The notes: generated by a model from the sequence alone, not told the origin. Positions 1 to 13,300 are shown, counted from the first letter of the stretch. The stretch is 64,000 bases of DNA from Hippophae tibetana (GCA_037013495.1 CM072810.1:38345843-38409842); one strand, 5' to 3'. Program-made: numbers and translations.

Positions 1-2049
1 ATCCACTTTCGTGGACGGAAATAGCTTGACTTTATAGACATCAAGTATAGTGGTACGAACGAAGCTATTTTGACACAATTGTTAGAAATGATGAATCTAA
101 TACCAATGAAGAGAAAATATCTATACTTTCCCATAGATTTACTAAATTTCTTAGAAAGAATAAACCTGTTTTTAGGGATTTAAAAAAAAGGTAATCTAAG
201 CTCCAAAATGATTATTTCAATGAATTTATAGTTGTATTTCTTCCAAGCTACTTCAAACATTTTGGAGACCACTCATATAGGCATTTGAGCAAAAAAAATA
301 AATCTAGAACTATGCAGTTGAACATAAATTTTGAACTCTATATCATGCAAGAGGATGAAACTTTGAACAAATTCTACGCTGGTTTTACAATCATTATCAA
401 CTACTCGTACAATTTGGAAGGACCTATTTGGAAAAAAAAGTAGATTGAGAAAATTGTTGTTAGCCTACATTATCATTTTCAAGAAAAAGATACCTTGCTT
501 AAATCCATATAGAAGGCCTGTGAACTTACTGTTAAATGAATCAGTTGGGAAATTATTCGAACTGCATTATTTGTTGCCAAGATGATGGCAATCCACTTTC
601 GTGGACGGAATGAGCATGACTTTATAGACATCAAGTATAGTGGTACGAACGAAGCTATTTTGACACAATTGTTAGAAATGATGAATCTAATACCAATGAA
701 GAGAAAATATCTATACTTTCCCATAGATTTACTAAATTTCTTAGAAAGAATAAACCCGTTTTTAGGGATTTAAGAAAAAGGTAATTCGAGCTCTAAAATG
801 ATTATTTCAATGAATTTATAGTTGTATTTCTTCCAAGAAACCTCAAACATTTTGGAGACCACTCATATAGGCATTTGAACAAAAAACTAAATCTAGAACT
901 ATGCAACTGAACATAAAATTTGAACTCTATATCATGCAAGAGGATGAAACTTTGAACAAATTCTATGCAGGTTTTTGAATCATTATCAACTACCCGTACA
1001 ATTTGGATGGACCTATTTGGAAAAAAAAGTAGATTGAGAAAATTGTAGTTAGCCTACATTATCATTTTCAAGACAAAGATACCTTGCTTAAATCCATATA
1101 GAAGGCCTGTGAACTTACTGTTAAATGAATCAGTTGGGAAATTATTCGAACTGCATTATTTGTTGCCAAGATGATGGCAATCCACTTTCGTGGACGGAAA
1201 GAGCTTGACTTTATAGACATAAAGTATAGTGGTACGAGCGAAGCTATTTTGACACAATTGTAAGAAATGATGAATCTAATACCAATGAAGAGAAAATATC
1301 TATACTTTCCAATAGATTTACTAAATTTCTTAGAAAGAATAAAACCCGTTTTTAGGGATTTAAAAAAAAGGTAATCCGAGCTCTAAAATGATTATTTCAA
1401 TGAATTTATAGTTGTATTTCTTCCAAGCGACTTCAAACATTTTGGACACCACTCATATAGGCATTTGAGCAAAAAACTAAATCTAGAACTATGTAGCTGA
1501 ACATAAATTTTGAACTCTATATCATGCAAGAGGATAAAACTTTGAACAAATTCTATGCAGGTTTTTCAATCAATTTCAACTACCCGTACAATTTGGATGG
1601 ACCTATTTGGAAAAAAAAGTAGATTGAGAAAATTGTTGTTAGCCTACATTATCATTTTCAAGAAAACGATACCTTCCTTAAATCCATATAGAAGGCCTGT
1701 GAACTTACTGTTAAATGAATCAGTTGGGAAATTATTCGAACTGCATTATTTGTTGCCAAGATGATGGCTATCCACTCTCGTGGACGGAAATAGCTTGACT
1801 TTATAGACATCAAGTATAGTGGTACGAACGAAGCTATTTTGACACAATTGTTAGAAATGATGAATCTAATACCAATGAAGAGAAAATATCTATACTTTCC
1901 CATAGATTTACTAATTTTCTTAGAAAGAATAAACCCGTTTTTAGGGATTTAAGAAAAAGGTAATTCGAGCTTTAAAATGATTATTTCAATGAATTTATAG
2001 TTGTATTTCTTCCAAGAAACTTCAAACATTTTGGAGACCACTCATATAG

Positions 2050-2304
2050 GCATTTGAACAAAAAACTAAATCTAGAACTATGCAACTGAACATAAAATTT
2101 GAACTCTATATCATGCAAGAGGATGAAACTTTGAACAAATTCTATGCAGGTTTTTCAATCATTATCAACTACCCGTACAATTTGGATGGACCTATTTGGA
2201 AAAAAAAGAAGATTGAGAAAATTGTTGTTAGCCTACATTATCATTTTCAAGAAAAAGATACCTTGCTTAAATCCATATAGAAAGCTTGTGAACTTACTGT
2301 TAAA
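2050..2304 (+). pseudogene. gag-like block b: central part of the UBN2-type gag domain
   Basis: This block carries the strongest similarity. From 2080 it reads MQLNIKFELYIM, then EDETLNKFYAGFSIII, then a NLDGPIW segment and IEKIVVSLHYHF. The pattern of FE, a Met a few residues on, an acidic EDET, an FY-containing helix, NL, a K-I-x-K-I/V helix and S-L is typical of plant copia-type gag. The frame is open from 2050 to 2277, closes with TAG at 2278, then continues KACELTV to 2304 before TGA. Most copies have another TAG after the A8 run (AAGTAG); this copy has AAGAAG, as do those starting near 5616, 9152, 12687, 17403 and 20348. No promoter or other sign of expression is seen, so it is not called as a gene. 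Confidence 0.72.
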
Positions 2305-2413
2305 TGAATCAGTTGGGAAATTATTCGAACTACATTTTTTGTTGCCAAGATGATAGCAATCCACTTTCGTGGACGGAAAGAGCTTGACTTTATAGACATC
2401 AAGTATAGTGGTA
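2303..2413 (+). pseudogene. gag-like block c: end of the UBN2-type domain and following basic segment
   Basis: Shifted one frame from block b, this block reads NESVGKLFELHYLLPR up to the stop at 2351. It resembles the segment that ends the gag domain (an acidic residue, then a V/I-G-x-L helix) and the Pro/basic stretch after it. Past the stops, the same frame gives GKSLTL and, after another TAG, TSSIVV, which fits the Lys-Ser-rich linker seen after the domain in this family. A single extra A in the AAATGAATC stretch would explain the b-to-c shift; this is inferred from comparing frames. Confidence 0.62.
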
Positions 2414-2423
2414 CGAACGAAGC

Positions 2424-2549
2424 TATTTTGACACAATTGTTAGAAATGATGAATCTAATACCAATGAAGAGAAAATATCTATACTTTCCCATAGATTTAC
2501 TAAATTTCTTAGAAAGAATAAACCCGTTTTTAGGGATTTAAAAAAAAAT
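2424..2549 (+). pseudogene. gag-like block d: acidic then basic C-terminal part of gag
   Basis: This third frame is open for 42 codons. It starts YFDTIVRNDESNTNEEK, an acidic stretch, followed by SILSHRFTKFLRKNKP and VFRDL. An acidic run followed by an R-F-x-K-F-L-R-K basic helix is the usual content just before the zinc knuckle in plant copia-type gag. The zinc knuckle itself is absent, so the captured fragment seems to end before it. Copies carrying AATAAAACCC instead of AATAAACCC have one extra A, which moves the overlapping frame into this one (for example 15315-15518). Confidence 0.65.
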
Positions 2550-5500
2550 TAATTCGAGCTCTAAAATGATTATTTCAATGAATTTATAGTTGTATTACTT
2601 CCAAGAAACTTCAAACATTTTGGAGACCACTCATATAGGCATTTGAACAAAAAACTAAATCTAGAACTATGCAGCTGAACATAAATTTTGAACTCTATAT
2701 CATGCAAGAGGATGAAACTTTGAACAAATTCTACGCTGGTTTTTCAATCATTATCAACTACCCGTACAATTTGGATGGACCTATTTGGAAAAAAAGGTAG
2801 ATTGACAAAATTGTAGTTAGCCTACATTATCATTTTCAAGAAAAAGATACCTTGCTTAAATCCATATAGAAGGCTTGTGAACTTACTGTTAAATGAATCA
2901 GTTGGGAAATTATTCGAACTGCATTATTTGTTGCCAAGATGATGGCAATCCACTTTCGTGGACGGAAATAGCTTGACTTTATAGACATCAAGTACAGTGG
3001 TACGAACGAAGCTATTTTGACACAATTGTTAGAAATGATGAATCTAATACCAATGAAGAGAAAATATCTATACTTTCCCATAGATTTACTAAATTTCTTA
3101 GAAAGAATAAACCCGTTTTTAGGGATTTAAGAAAAAATTAATTCGAGCTCTAAAATGATTATTTCAATGAATTTATAGTTGTATTTCTTCCAAGAAACTT
3201 CAAACATTTTGGAGACCACTCATATAGGCATTTGAACAAAAAACTAAATCTAGAACTATGCAGCTGAACATAAATTTTGAACTCTATATCATGCAAGAGG
3301 ATGAAACTTTGAACAAATTCTATGCAGGTTTTTGAATCATTATCAACTACCCGTACAATTTGGATGGACCTATTTGGAAAAAAAAGTAGATTGACAAAAT
3401 TGTAGTTAGCCTACATTATCATTTTCAAGAAAAAGATACCTTGCTTAAATCCATATAGAAGGCCTGTGAACTTACTGTTAAATGAATCAGTTGGGAAATT
3501 ATTCGAACTGCATTATTTGTTGCCAAGATGATGGCAATCCACTTTCGTGGACGGAAATAGCTTGACTTTATAGACATCAAGTATAGTGGTACGAACGAAG
3601 CTATTTTGACACAATTATTAGAAATGATGAATCTAATACCAATGAAGAGAAAATATCTATACTTTCCCATAGATTTACTAAATTTCTTAGAAAGAATAAA
3701 CCCGTTTTTAGGGATTTAAAAAAAAGGTAATCTAAGCTCCAAAATGATTATTTCAATGAATTTATAGTTATATTTCTTCCAAGCTACTTCAAACATTTTG
3801 GAGACCACTCATATAGGCATTTGAGCAAAAAAAATAAATCTAGAACTATGCAGTTGAACATAAATTTTGAACTCTATATCATGCAAGAGGATGAAACTTT
3901 GAACAAATTCTACGCTGGTTTTTCAATCATTATCAACTACTCGTACAATTTGGAAGGACCTATTTGGAAAAAAAAGTAGATTGAGAAAATTGTTGTTAGC
4001 CTACATTATCATTTTCAAGAAAAAGATACATTGCTTAAATCCATATAGAAGGCCTGTGAACTTACTGTTAAATGAATCAGTTGGGAAATTATTCGAACTG
4101 CATTATTTGTTGCCAAGATGATGGCAATCCACTTTCGTGGACGGAATGAGCTTGACTTTATAGACATCAAGTATAGTGGTACGAACGAAGCTATTTTGAC
4201 ACAATTGTTAGAAATGATGAATCTAATACCAATGAAGAGAAAATATCTATACTTTCCCATAGATTTACTAAATTTCTTAGAAAGAATAAACCCGTTTTTA
4301 GGGATTTAAGAAAAAGGTAATTCGAGCTCTAAAATGATTATTTCAATGAATTTATAGTTGTATTTCTTCCAAGAAACCTCAAACATTTTGGAGACCACTC
4401 ATATAGGCATTTGAACAAAAAACTAAATCTAGAACTATGCAACTGAACATAAAATTTGAACTCTATATCATGCAAGAGGATGAAACTTTGAACAAATTCT
4501 ATGCAGGTTTTTGAATCATTATCAACTACCCGTACAATTTGGATGGACCTATTTGGAAAAAAAAGTAGATTGAGAAAATTGTAGTTAGCCTACATTATCA
4601 TTTTCAAGACAAAGATACCTTGCTTAAATCCATATAGAAGGCCTGTGAACTTACTGTTAAATGAATCAGTTGGGAAATTATTCGAACTGCATTATTTGTT
4701 GCCAAGATGATGGCAATCCACTTTCGTGGACGGAAAGAGCTTGACTTTATAGACATAAAGTATAGTGGTACGAGCGAAGCTATTTTGACACAATTGTAAG
4801 AAATGATGAATCTAATACCAATGAAGAGAAAATATCTATACTTTCCAATAGATTTACTAAATTTCTTAGAAAGAATAAAACCTGTTTTTAGGGATTTAAA
4901 AAAAAGGTAATCCGAGCTCTAAAATGATTATTTCAATGAATTTATAGTTGTATTTCTTCCAAGCGACTTCAAACATTTTGGACACCACTCATATAGGCAT
5001 TTTAGCAAAAAACTAAATCTAGAACTATGTAGCTGAACATAAATTTTGAACTCTATATCATGCAAGAGGATAAAACTTTGAACAAATTCTACGCAGGTTT
5101 TTCAATCAATTTCAACTACCCGTACAATTTGGATGGACCTATTTGGAAAAAAAAGTAGATTGAGAAAATTGTTGTTAGCCTACATTATCATTTTCAAGAA
5201 AAAGATACCTTCCTTAAATCCATATAGAAGGCCTGTGAACTTACTATTAAATGAATCAGTTGGGAAATTATTCGAACTGCATTATTTGTTGCCAAGATGA
5301 TGGCTATCCACTCTCGTGGACGGAAATAGCTTGACTTTATAGACATCAAGTATAGTGGTACGAACGAAGCTATTTTGACACAATTGTTAGAAATGATGAA
5401 TCTAATACCAATGAAGAGAAAATATCTATACTTTCCCATAGATTTACTAATTTTCTTAGAAAGAATAAACCCGTTTTTAGGGATTTAAGAAAAAGGTAAT

Positions 5501-6077
5501 TCGAGCTTTAAAATGATTATTTCAATGAATTTATAGTTGTATTTCTTCCAAGAAACTTCAAACATTTTGGAGACCACTCATATAGGCATTTGAACAAAAA
5601 ACTAAATCTAGAACTATGCAACTGAACATAAAATTTGAACTCTATATCATGCAAGAGGATGAAACTTTGAACAAATTATATGCAGGTTTTTCAATCATTA
5701 TCAACTACCCGTACAATTTGGAGGGACCTATTTGGAAAAAAAAGAAGATTGAGAAAATTGTTGTTAGCCTACATGATCATTTTCAAGAAAAAGATACCTT
5801 GCTTAAATCCATATAGAAAGCTTGTGAACTTACTGTTAAATGAATCAGTTGGGAAATTATTCGAACTACATTTTTTGTTGCCAAGATGATAGCAATCCAC
5901 TTTCGTGGACGGAAAGAGCTTGACTTTATAGACATCAAGTATAGTGGTACGAACGAAGCTATTTTGACACAATTGTTAGAAATGATGAATCTAATACCAA
6001 TGAAGAGAAAATATCTATACTTTCCCATAGATTTACTAAATTTCTTAGAAAGAATAAACCCGTTTTTAGGGATTTAA

Positions 6078-7360
6078 GAAAAAGGTAATTCGAGCTCTAA
6101 AATGATTATTTCAATGAATTTATAGTTGTATTTCTTCCAAGAAACTTCAAACATTTTGGAGACCACTCATATAGGCATTTGAACAAAAAACTAAATCTAG
6201 AACTATGCAACTGAACATAAAATTTGAACTCTATATCATGCAAGAGGATGAAACTTTGAACAAATTCTACGCTGGTTTTTCAATCATTATCAACTACTCG
6301 TACAATTTGGATGGACCTATTTGGAAAAAAAAGTAGATTGAGAAAATTGTTGTTAGCCTACATTATCATTTTCAAGAAAAAGATACCTTGCTTAAATCCA
6401 TATAGAAGGCCTGTGAACTTACTGTTAAATGAATCAGTTGGGAAATTATTCGAACTGCATTATTTGTTGCCAAGATGATGGCAATCCACTTTCGTGGACG
6501 GAATGAGCTTGACTTTATAGACATCAAGTATAGTGGTACGAACGAAGCTATTTTGACACAATTGTTAGAAATGATGAATCTAATACCAATGAAGAGAAAA
6601 TATCTATACTTTCCCATAGATTTACTAAATTTCTTAGAAAGAATAAACCCGTTTTTAGGGATTTAAGAAAAAGGTAATTCGAGCTCTAAAATGATTATTT
6701 CAATGAATTTATAGTTGTATTTCTTCCAAGAAACCTCAAACATTTTGGAGACCACTCATATAGGCATTTGAACAAAAAACTAAATCTAGAACTATGCAAC
6801 TGAACATAAAATTTGAACTCTATATCATGCAAGAGGATGAAACTTTGAACAAATTCTATGCAGGTTTTTGAATCATTATCAACTACCCGTACAATTTGGA
6901 TGGACCTATTTGGAAAAAAAAGTAGATTGAGAAAATTGTAGTTAGCCTACATTATCATTTTCAAGACAAAGATACCTTGCTTAAATCCATATAGAAGGCC
7001 TGTGAACTTACTGTTAAATGAATCAGTTGGGAAATTATTCGAACTGCATTATTTGTTGCCAAGATGATGGCAATCCACTTTCGTGGACGGAAAGAGCTTG
7101 ACTTTTTAGACATAAAGTATAGTGGTACGAGCGAAGCTATTTTGACACAATTGTAAGAAATGATGAATCTAATACCAATGAAGAGAAAATATCTATACTT
7201 TCCAATAGATTTACTAAATTTCTTAGAAAGAATAAAACCCGTTTTTAGGGATTTAAAAAAAAGGTAATCCGAGCTCTAAAATGATTATTTCAATGAATTT
7301 ATAGTTGTATTTCTTCCAAGCGACTTCAAACATTTTGGACACCACTCATATAGGCATTTG
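6078..7360 (+). repeat. Two connecting satellite monomers
   Basis: This stretch repeats the AATGAG monomer (start 6475) and the TTGTAAG monomer (start 7064) already present at 582/1171 and 4118/4707. It lies 2,357 bp (four monomers) after the latter pair and carries a private TTTTTAGAC at about 7104. It leads straight into the next hexamer. Nothing other than satellite is seen. Confidence 0.85.
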
Positions 7361-10300
7361 AGCAAAAAACTAAATCTAGAACTATGTAGCTGAACATAAA
7401 TTTTGAACTCTATATCATGCAAGAGGATAAAACTTTGAACAAATTCTACGCAGGTTTTTCAATCAATTTCAACTACCCGTACAATTTGGATGGACCTATT
7501 TGGAAAAAAAAGTAGATTGAGAAAATTGTTGTTAGCCAACATTATCATTTTCAAGAAAAAGATACCTTCCTTAAATCCATATAGAAGGCCTGTGAACTTA
7601 CTGTTAAATGAATCAGTTGGGAAATTATTCGAACTGCATTATTTGTTGCCAAGATGATGGCTATCCACTCTCGTGGACGGAAATAGCTTGACTTTATAGA
7701 CATCAAGTATAGTGGTACGAACGAAGCTATTTTGACACAATTGTTAGAAATGATGAATCTAATACCAATGAAGAGAAAATATCTATACTTTCCCATAGAT
7801 TTACTAAATTTCTTAGAAAGAATAAACCCGTTTTTAGGGATTTAAAAAAAAATTAATTCGAGCTCTAAAATGATTATTTCAATGAATTTATAGTTGTATT
7901 TCTTCCAAGAAACTTCAAACATTTTGGAGACCACTCATATAGGCATTTGAACAAAAAACTAAATCTAGAACTATGCAGCTGAACATAAATTTTGAACTCT
8001 ATATCATGCAAGAGGATGAAACTTTGAACAAATTCTACGCTGGTTTTTCAATCATTATCAACTACCCGTACAATTTGGATGGACCTATTTGGAAAAAAAG
8101 GAAGATTGACAAAATTGTAGTTAGCCTACATTATCATTTTCAAGACAAAGATACCTTGCTTAAATCCATATAGAAGGCCTGTGAACTTACTGTTAAATGA
8201 ATCAGTTGGGAAATTATTCGAACTGCATTATTTGTTGCCAAGATGATGGCAATCCACTTTCGTGGACGGAAAGAGCTTGACTTTATAGACATAAAGTATA
8301 GTGGTACGAGCGAAGCTATTTTGACACAATTGTAAGAAATGATGAATCTAATACCAATGAAGAGAAAATATCTATACTTTCCAATAGATTTACTAAATTT
8401 CTTAGAAAGAATAAAACCCGTTTTTAGGGATTTAAAAAAAAGGTAATCCGAGCTCTAAAATGATTATTTCAATGAATTTATAGTTGTATTTCTTCCAAGC
8501 GACTTCAAACATTTTGGACACCACTCATATAGGCATTTGAGCAAAAAACTAAATCTAGAACTATGTAGATGAACATAAATTTTGAACTCTATATCATGCA
8601 AGAGGATAAAACTTTGAACAAATTCTACGCAGGTTTTTCAATCAATTTCAACTACCCGTACAATTTGGATGGACCTATTTGGAAAAAAAAGTAGATTGAG
8701 AAAATTGTTGTTAGCCTACATTATCATTTTCAAGAAAACGATACCTTCCTTAAATCCATATAGAAGGCCTGTGAACTTACTGTTAAATGAATCAGTTGGG
8801 AAATTATTCGAACTGCATTATTTGTTGCCAAGATGATGGCTATCCACTCTCGTGGACGGAAATAGCTTGACTTTATAGACATCAAGTATAGTGGTACGAA
8901 CGAAGCTATTTTGACACAATTGTTAAAAATGATGAATCTAATACCAATGAAGAGAAAATATCTATACTTTCCCATAGATTTACTAATTTTCTTAGAAAGA
9001 ATAAACCCATTTTTAGGGATTTAAGAAGAAGTTAATCCGAGCTCTAAAATGATTATTTCAATGAATTTATAGTTGTATTTCTTCCAAGAAACTTCAAACA
9101 TTTTGGAGACCACTCATATAGGCATTTGAACAAAAAACTAAATCTAGAACTATGCAACTGAACATAAAATTTGAACTCTATATCATGCAAGAGGATGAAA
9201 CTTTGAACAAATTCTATGCAGGTTTTTCAATCATTATCAACTACCCGTACAATTTGGATGGACCTATTTGGAAAAAAAAGAAGATTGAGAAAATTGTTGT
9301 TAGCCTACATTATCATTTTCAAGAAAAAGATACCTTGCTTAAATCCATATAGAAAGCTTGTGAACTTACTGTTAAATGAATCAGTTGGGAAATTATTCGA
9401 ACTTCATTTTTTGTTGCCAAGATGATAGCAATCCACTTTCGTGGACGGAAAGAGCTTGACTTTATAGACATCAAGTATAGTGGTACGAACGAAGCTATTT
9501 TGACACAATTGTTAGAAATGATGAATCTAATACCAATGAAGAGAAAATATCTATACTTTCCCATAGATTTACTAAATTTCTTAGAAAGAATAAACCCGTT
9601 TTTAGGGATTTAAAAAAAAATTAATTCGAGCTCTAAAATGATTATTTCAATGAATTTATAGTTGTATTTCTTCCAAGAAACTTCAAACATTTTGGAGACC
9701 ACTCATATAGGCATTTGAACAAAAAACTAAATCTAGAACTATGCAGCTGAACATAAATTTTGAACTCTATATCATGCAAGAGGATGAAACTTTGAACAAA
9801 TTCTACGCTGGTTTTTCAATCATTATCAACTACCCGTACAATTTGGATGGACCTATTTGGAAAAAAAGGTAGATTGACAAAATTGTAGTTAGCCTACATT
9901 ATCATTTTCAAGAAAAAGAAACCTTGCTTAAATCCATATAGAAGGCTTGTGAACTTACTGTTAAATGAATCAGTTGGGAAATTATTCGAACTGCATTATT
10001 TGTTGCCAAGATGATGGCAATCCACTTTCGTGGACGGAAATAGCTTGACTTTATAGACATCAAGTACAGTGGTACGAACGAAGCTATTTTGACACAATTG
10101 TTAGAAATGATGAATCTAATACCAATGAAGAGAAAATATCTATACTTTCCCATAGATTTACTAAATTTCTTAGAAAGAATAAACCCGTTTTTAGGGATTT
10201 AAGAAAAAATTAATTCGAGCTCTAAAATGATTATTTCAATGAATTTATAGTTGTATTTCTTCCAAGAAACTTCAAACATTTTGGAGACCACTCATATAGG

Positions 10301-13300
10301 CATTTGAACAAAAAACTAAATCTAGAACTATGCAGCTGAACATAAATTTTGAACTCTATATCATGCAAGAGGATGAAACTTTGAACAAATTCTATGCAGG
10401 TTTTTGAATCATTATCAACTACCCGTACAATTTGGATGGACCTATTTGGAAAAAAAAGTAGATTGACAAAATTGTAGTTAGCCTACATTATCATTTTCAA
10501 GAAAAAGATACCTTGCTTAAATCCATATAGAAGGCCTGTGAACTTACTGTTAAATGAATCAGTTGGGAAATTATTCGAACTGCATTATTTGTTGCCAAGA
10601 TGATGGCAATCCACTTTCGTGGACGGAAATAGCTTGACTTTATAGACATCAAGTATAGTGGTACGAATGAAGCTATTTTGACACAATTGTTAGAAATGAT
10701 GAATCTAATACCAATGAAGAGAAAATATCTATACTTTCCCATAGATTTACTAAATTTCTTAGAAAGAATAAACCCGTTTTTAGGGATTTAAAAAAAAGGT
10801 AATCTAAGCTCCAAAATGATTATTTCAATGAATTTATAGTTGTATTTCTTCCAAGCTACTTCAAACATTTTGGAGACCACTCATATAGGCATTTGAGCAA
10901 AAAACTAAATCTAGAACTATGTAGCTGAACATAAATTTTGAACTCTATATCATGCAAGAGGATAAAACTTTGAACAAATTCTACGCAGGTTTTTCAATCA
11001 ATTTCAACTACCCGTACAATTTGGATGGACCTATTTGGAAAAAAAAGTAGATTGAGAAAATTGTTGTTAGCCAACATTATCATTTTCAAGAAAAAGATAC
11101 CTTCCTTAAATCCATATAGAAGGCCTGTGAACTTACTGTTAAATGAATCAGTTGGGAAATTATTCGAACTGCATTATTTGTTGCCAAGATGATGGCTATC
11201 CACTCTCGTGGACGGAAATAGCTTGACTTTATAGACATCAAGTATAGTGGTACGAACGAAGCTATTTTGACACAATTGTTAGAAATGATGAATCTAATAC
11301 CAATGAAGAGAAAATATCTATACTTTCCCATAGATTTACTAAATTTCTTAGAAAGAATAAACCCGTTTTTAGGGATTTAAAAAAAAATTAATTCGAGCTC
11401 TAAAATGATTATTTCAATGAATTTATAGTTGTATTTCTTCCAAGAAACTTCAAACATTTTGGAGACCACTCATATAGGCATTTGAACAAAAAACTAAATC
11501 TAGAACTATGCAGCTGAACATAAATTTTGAACTCTATATCATGCAAGAGGATGAAACTTTGAACAAATTCTACGCTGGTTTTTCAATCATTATCAACTAC
11601 CCGTACAATTTGGATGGACCTATTTGGAAAAAAAGGAAGATTGACAAAATTGTAGTTAGCCTACATTATCATTTTCAAGACAAAGATACCTTGCTTAAAT
11701 CCATATAGAAGGCCTGTGAACTTACTGTTAAATGAATCAGTTGGGAAATTATTCGAACTGCATTATTTGTTGCCAAGATGATGGCAATCCACTTTCGTGG
11801 ACGGAAAGAGCTTGACTTTATAGACATAAAGTATAGTGGTACGAGCGAAGCTATTTTGACACAATTGTAAGAAATGATGAATCTAATACCAATGAAGAGA
11901 AAATATCTATACTTTCCAATAGATTTACTAAATTTCTTAGAAAGAATAAAACCCGTTTTTAGGGATTTAAAAAAAAGGTAATCCGAGCTCTAAAATGATT
12001 ATTTCAATGAATTTATAGTTGTATTTCTTCCAAGCGACTTCAAACATTTTGGACACCACTCATATAGGCATTTGAGCAAAAAACTAAATCTAGAACTATG
12101 TAGCTGAACATAAATTTTGAACTCTATATCATGCAAGAGGATAAAACTTTGAACAAATTCTACGCAGGTTTTTCAATCAATTTCAACTACCCGTACAATT
12201 TGGATGGACCTATTTGGAAAAAAAAGTAGATTGAGAAAATTGTTGTTAGCCTACATTATCATTTTCAAGAAAACGATACCTTCCTTAAATCCATATAGAA
12301 GGCCTGTGAACTTACTGTTAAATGAATCAGTTGGGAAATTATTCGAACTGCATTATTTGTTGCCAAGATGATGGCTATCCACTCTCGTGGACGGAAATAG
12401 CTTGACTTTATAGACATCAAGTATAGTGGTACGAACGAAGCTATTTTGACACAATTGTTAAAAATGATGAATCTAATACCAATGAAGAGAAAATATCTAT
12501 ACTTTCCCATAGATTTACTAATTTTCTTAGAAAGAATAAACCCATTTTTAGGGATTTAAGAAGAAGTTAATCCGAGCTCTAAAATGATTATTTCAATGAA
12601 TTTATAGTTGTATTTCTTCCAAGAAACTTCAAACATTTTGGAGACCACTCATATAGGCATTTGAACAAAAAACTAAATCTAGAACTATGCAACTGAACAT
12701 AAAATTTGAACTCTATATCATGCAAGAGGATGAAACTTTGAACAAATTCTATGCAGGTTTTTCAATCATTATCAACTACCCGTACAATTTGGATGGACCT
12801 ATTTGGAAAAAAAAGAAGATTGAGAAAATTGTTGTTAGCCTACATTATCATTTTCAAGAAAAAGATACCTTGCTTAAATCCATATAGAAAGCTTGTGAAC
12901 TTACTGTTAAATGAATCAGTTGGGAAATTATTCGAACTTCATTTTTTGTTGCCAAGATGATAGCAATCCACTTTCGTGGACGGAAAGAGCTTGACTTTAT
13001 AGACATCAAGTATAGTGGTACGAACGAAGCTATTTTGACACAATTGTTAGAAATGATGAATCTAATACCAATGAAGAGAAAATATCTATACTTTCCCATA
13101 GATTTACTAAATTTCTTAGAAAGAATAAACCCGTTTTTAGGGATTTAAAAAAAAATTAATTCGAGCTCTAAAATGATTATTTCAATGAATTTATAGTTGT
13201 ATTTCTTCCAAGAAACTTCAAACATTTTGGAGACCACTCATATAGGCATTTGAACAAAAAACTAAATCTAGAACTATGCAGCTGAACATAAATTTTGAAC

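Larger units (their letters stand above)
2025..2549 (+). pseudogene. Decayed gag-like fragment of a Ty1/copia-type LTR retrotransposon (representative copy)
   Basis: Gag packages retrotransposon RNA into virus-like particles; this is only a broken internal piece and cannot work. Four blocks lie in gag order on the + strand: a (2025-2054), b (2050-2304), c (2303-2413) and d (2424-2549). Each block change is a frame change: a to b near 2050, b to c at the AAATGAATC stretch near 2303, c to d near 2414-2424. Stops interrupt b (TAG 2278-2280) and c (TGA TAG at 2351-2356, and a TAG near 2393). The spacing between conserved positions fits family members without large gaps. There is no CCHC zinc knuckle, protease, integrase, reverse transcriptase or LTR. 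The similarity is recognised from the residue pattern, not from a search. The same relic recurs in every monomer; I list one copy. Confidence 0.72.
2025..2613 (+). repeat. Representative monomer, phased to its gag-like content
   Basis: This copy shows the internal layout best. Bases 2025-2549 hold four peptide blocks resembling an LTR-retrotransposon gag in its normal order. Bases 2550-2613 (around GAGCTC and the AT-rich stretch ending in CAAGAAACTTC) are a linker where no gag similarity is clear. The next copy of the first block begins at 2614. If the gag reading is right, the join that closed the ancestral fragment into a tandem repeat lies in or near this linker. No shorter internal tandem period was noticed in the monomer. 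Confidence 0.7.
1..6077 (+). repeat. Higher-order repeat 1: hexamer, period 3,536 bp
   Basis: Bases 1-2541 and 3537-6077 match at an offset of 3,536 bp (six monomers) with only scattered single-base differences, for example GAGCATGAC at 605 against GAGCTTGAC at 4141. Shared diagnostic variants in the same order include CTAAGCTCC, the GCAGTTG monomer, the AATGAG monomer at 582/4118, the TTGTAAG monomer at 1171/4707, the ACTCTCG monomer at 1761/5297 and the ATAGCA monomer at 2350/5886. The match stops at 2541/6077, where the first copy has AAAATTAATTCG and the second AAAAGGTAATTCG. The segment 2542-3536 instead resembles 9614-10600. The left end lies outside the window. Confidence 0.85.

Noticed and set aside
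595..611. CENP-B-box-like motif (TTTCGTGGACGGAA)
   Set aside because: It has TTCG and CGG but not the spacing or bases of the 17 bp box, and it is altered in many copies (CTCTCG, CGCGGATGG, CATTGACGG). No support for a binding site.
479..724. Minus-strand 81-codon open frame present in most monomers, with many hydrophobic residues
   Set aside because: It recurs because the monomer is homogenised, lies antisense to the gag-like blocks, has no promoter or recognisable domain, and changes between copies show no coding pattern that I can see.
582..773. Plus-strand 63-67-codon open frames starting at ATGATGGCA or ATGATAGCA
   Set aside because: They are closed by TAG in many copies (GGAAATAGC) and by TAA in TTGTAAG copies, and they run in a different frame from the overlapping gag-like blocks. 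They are chance open frames in a satellite.
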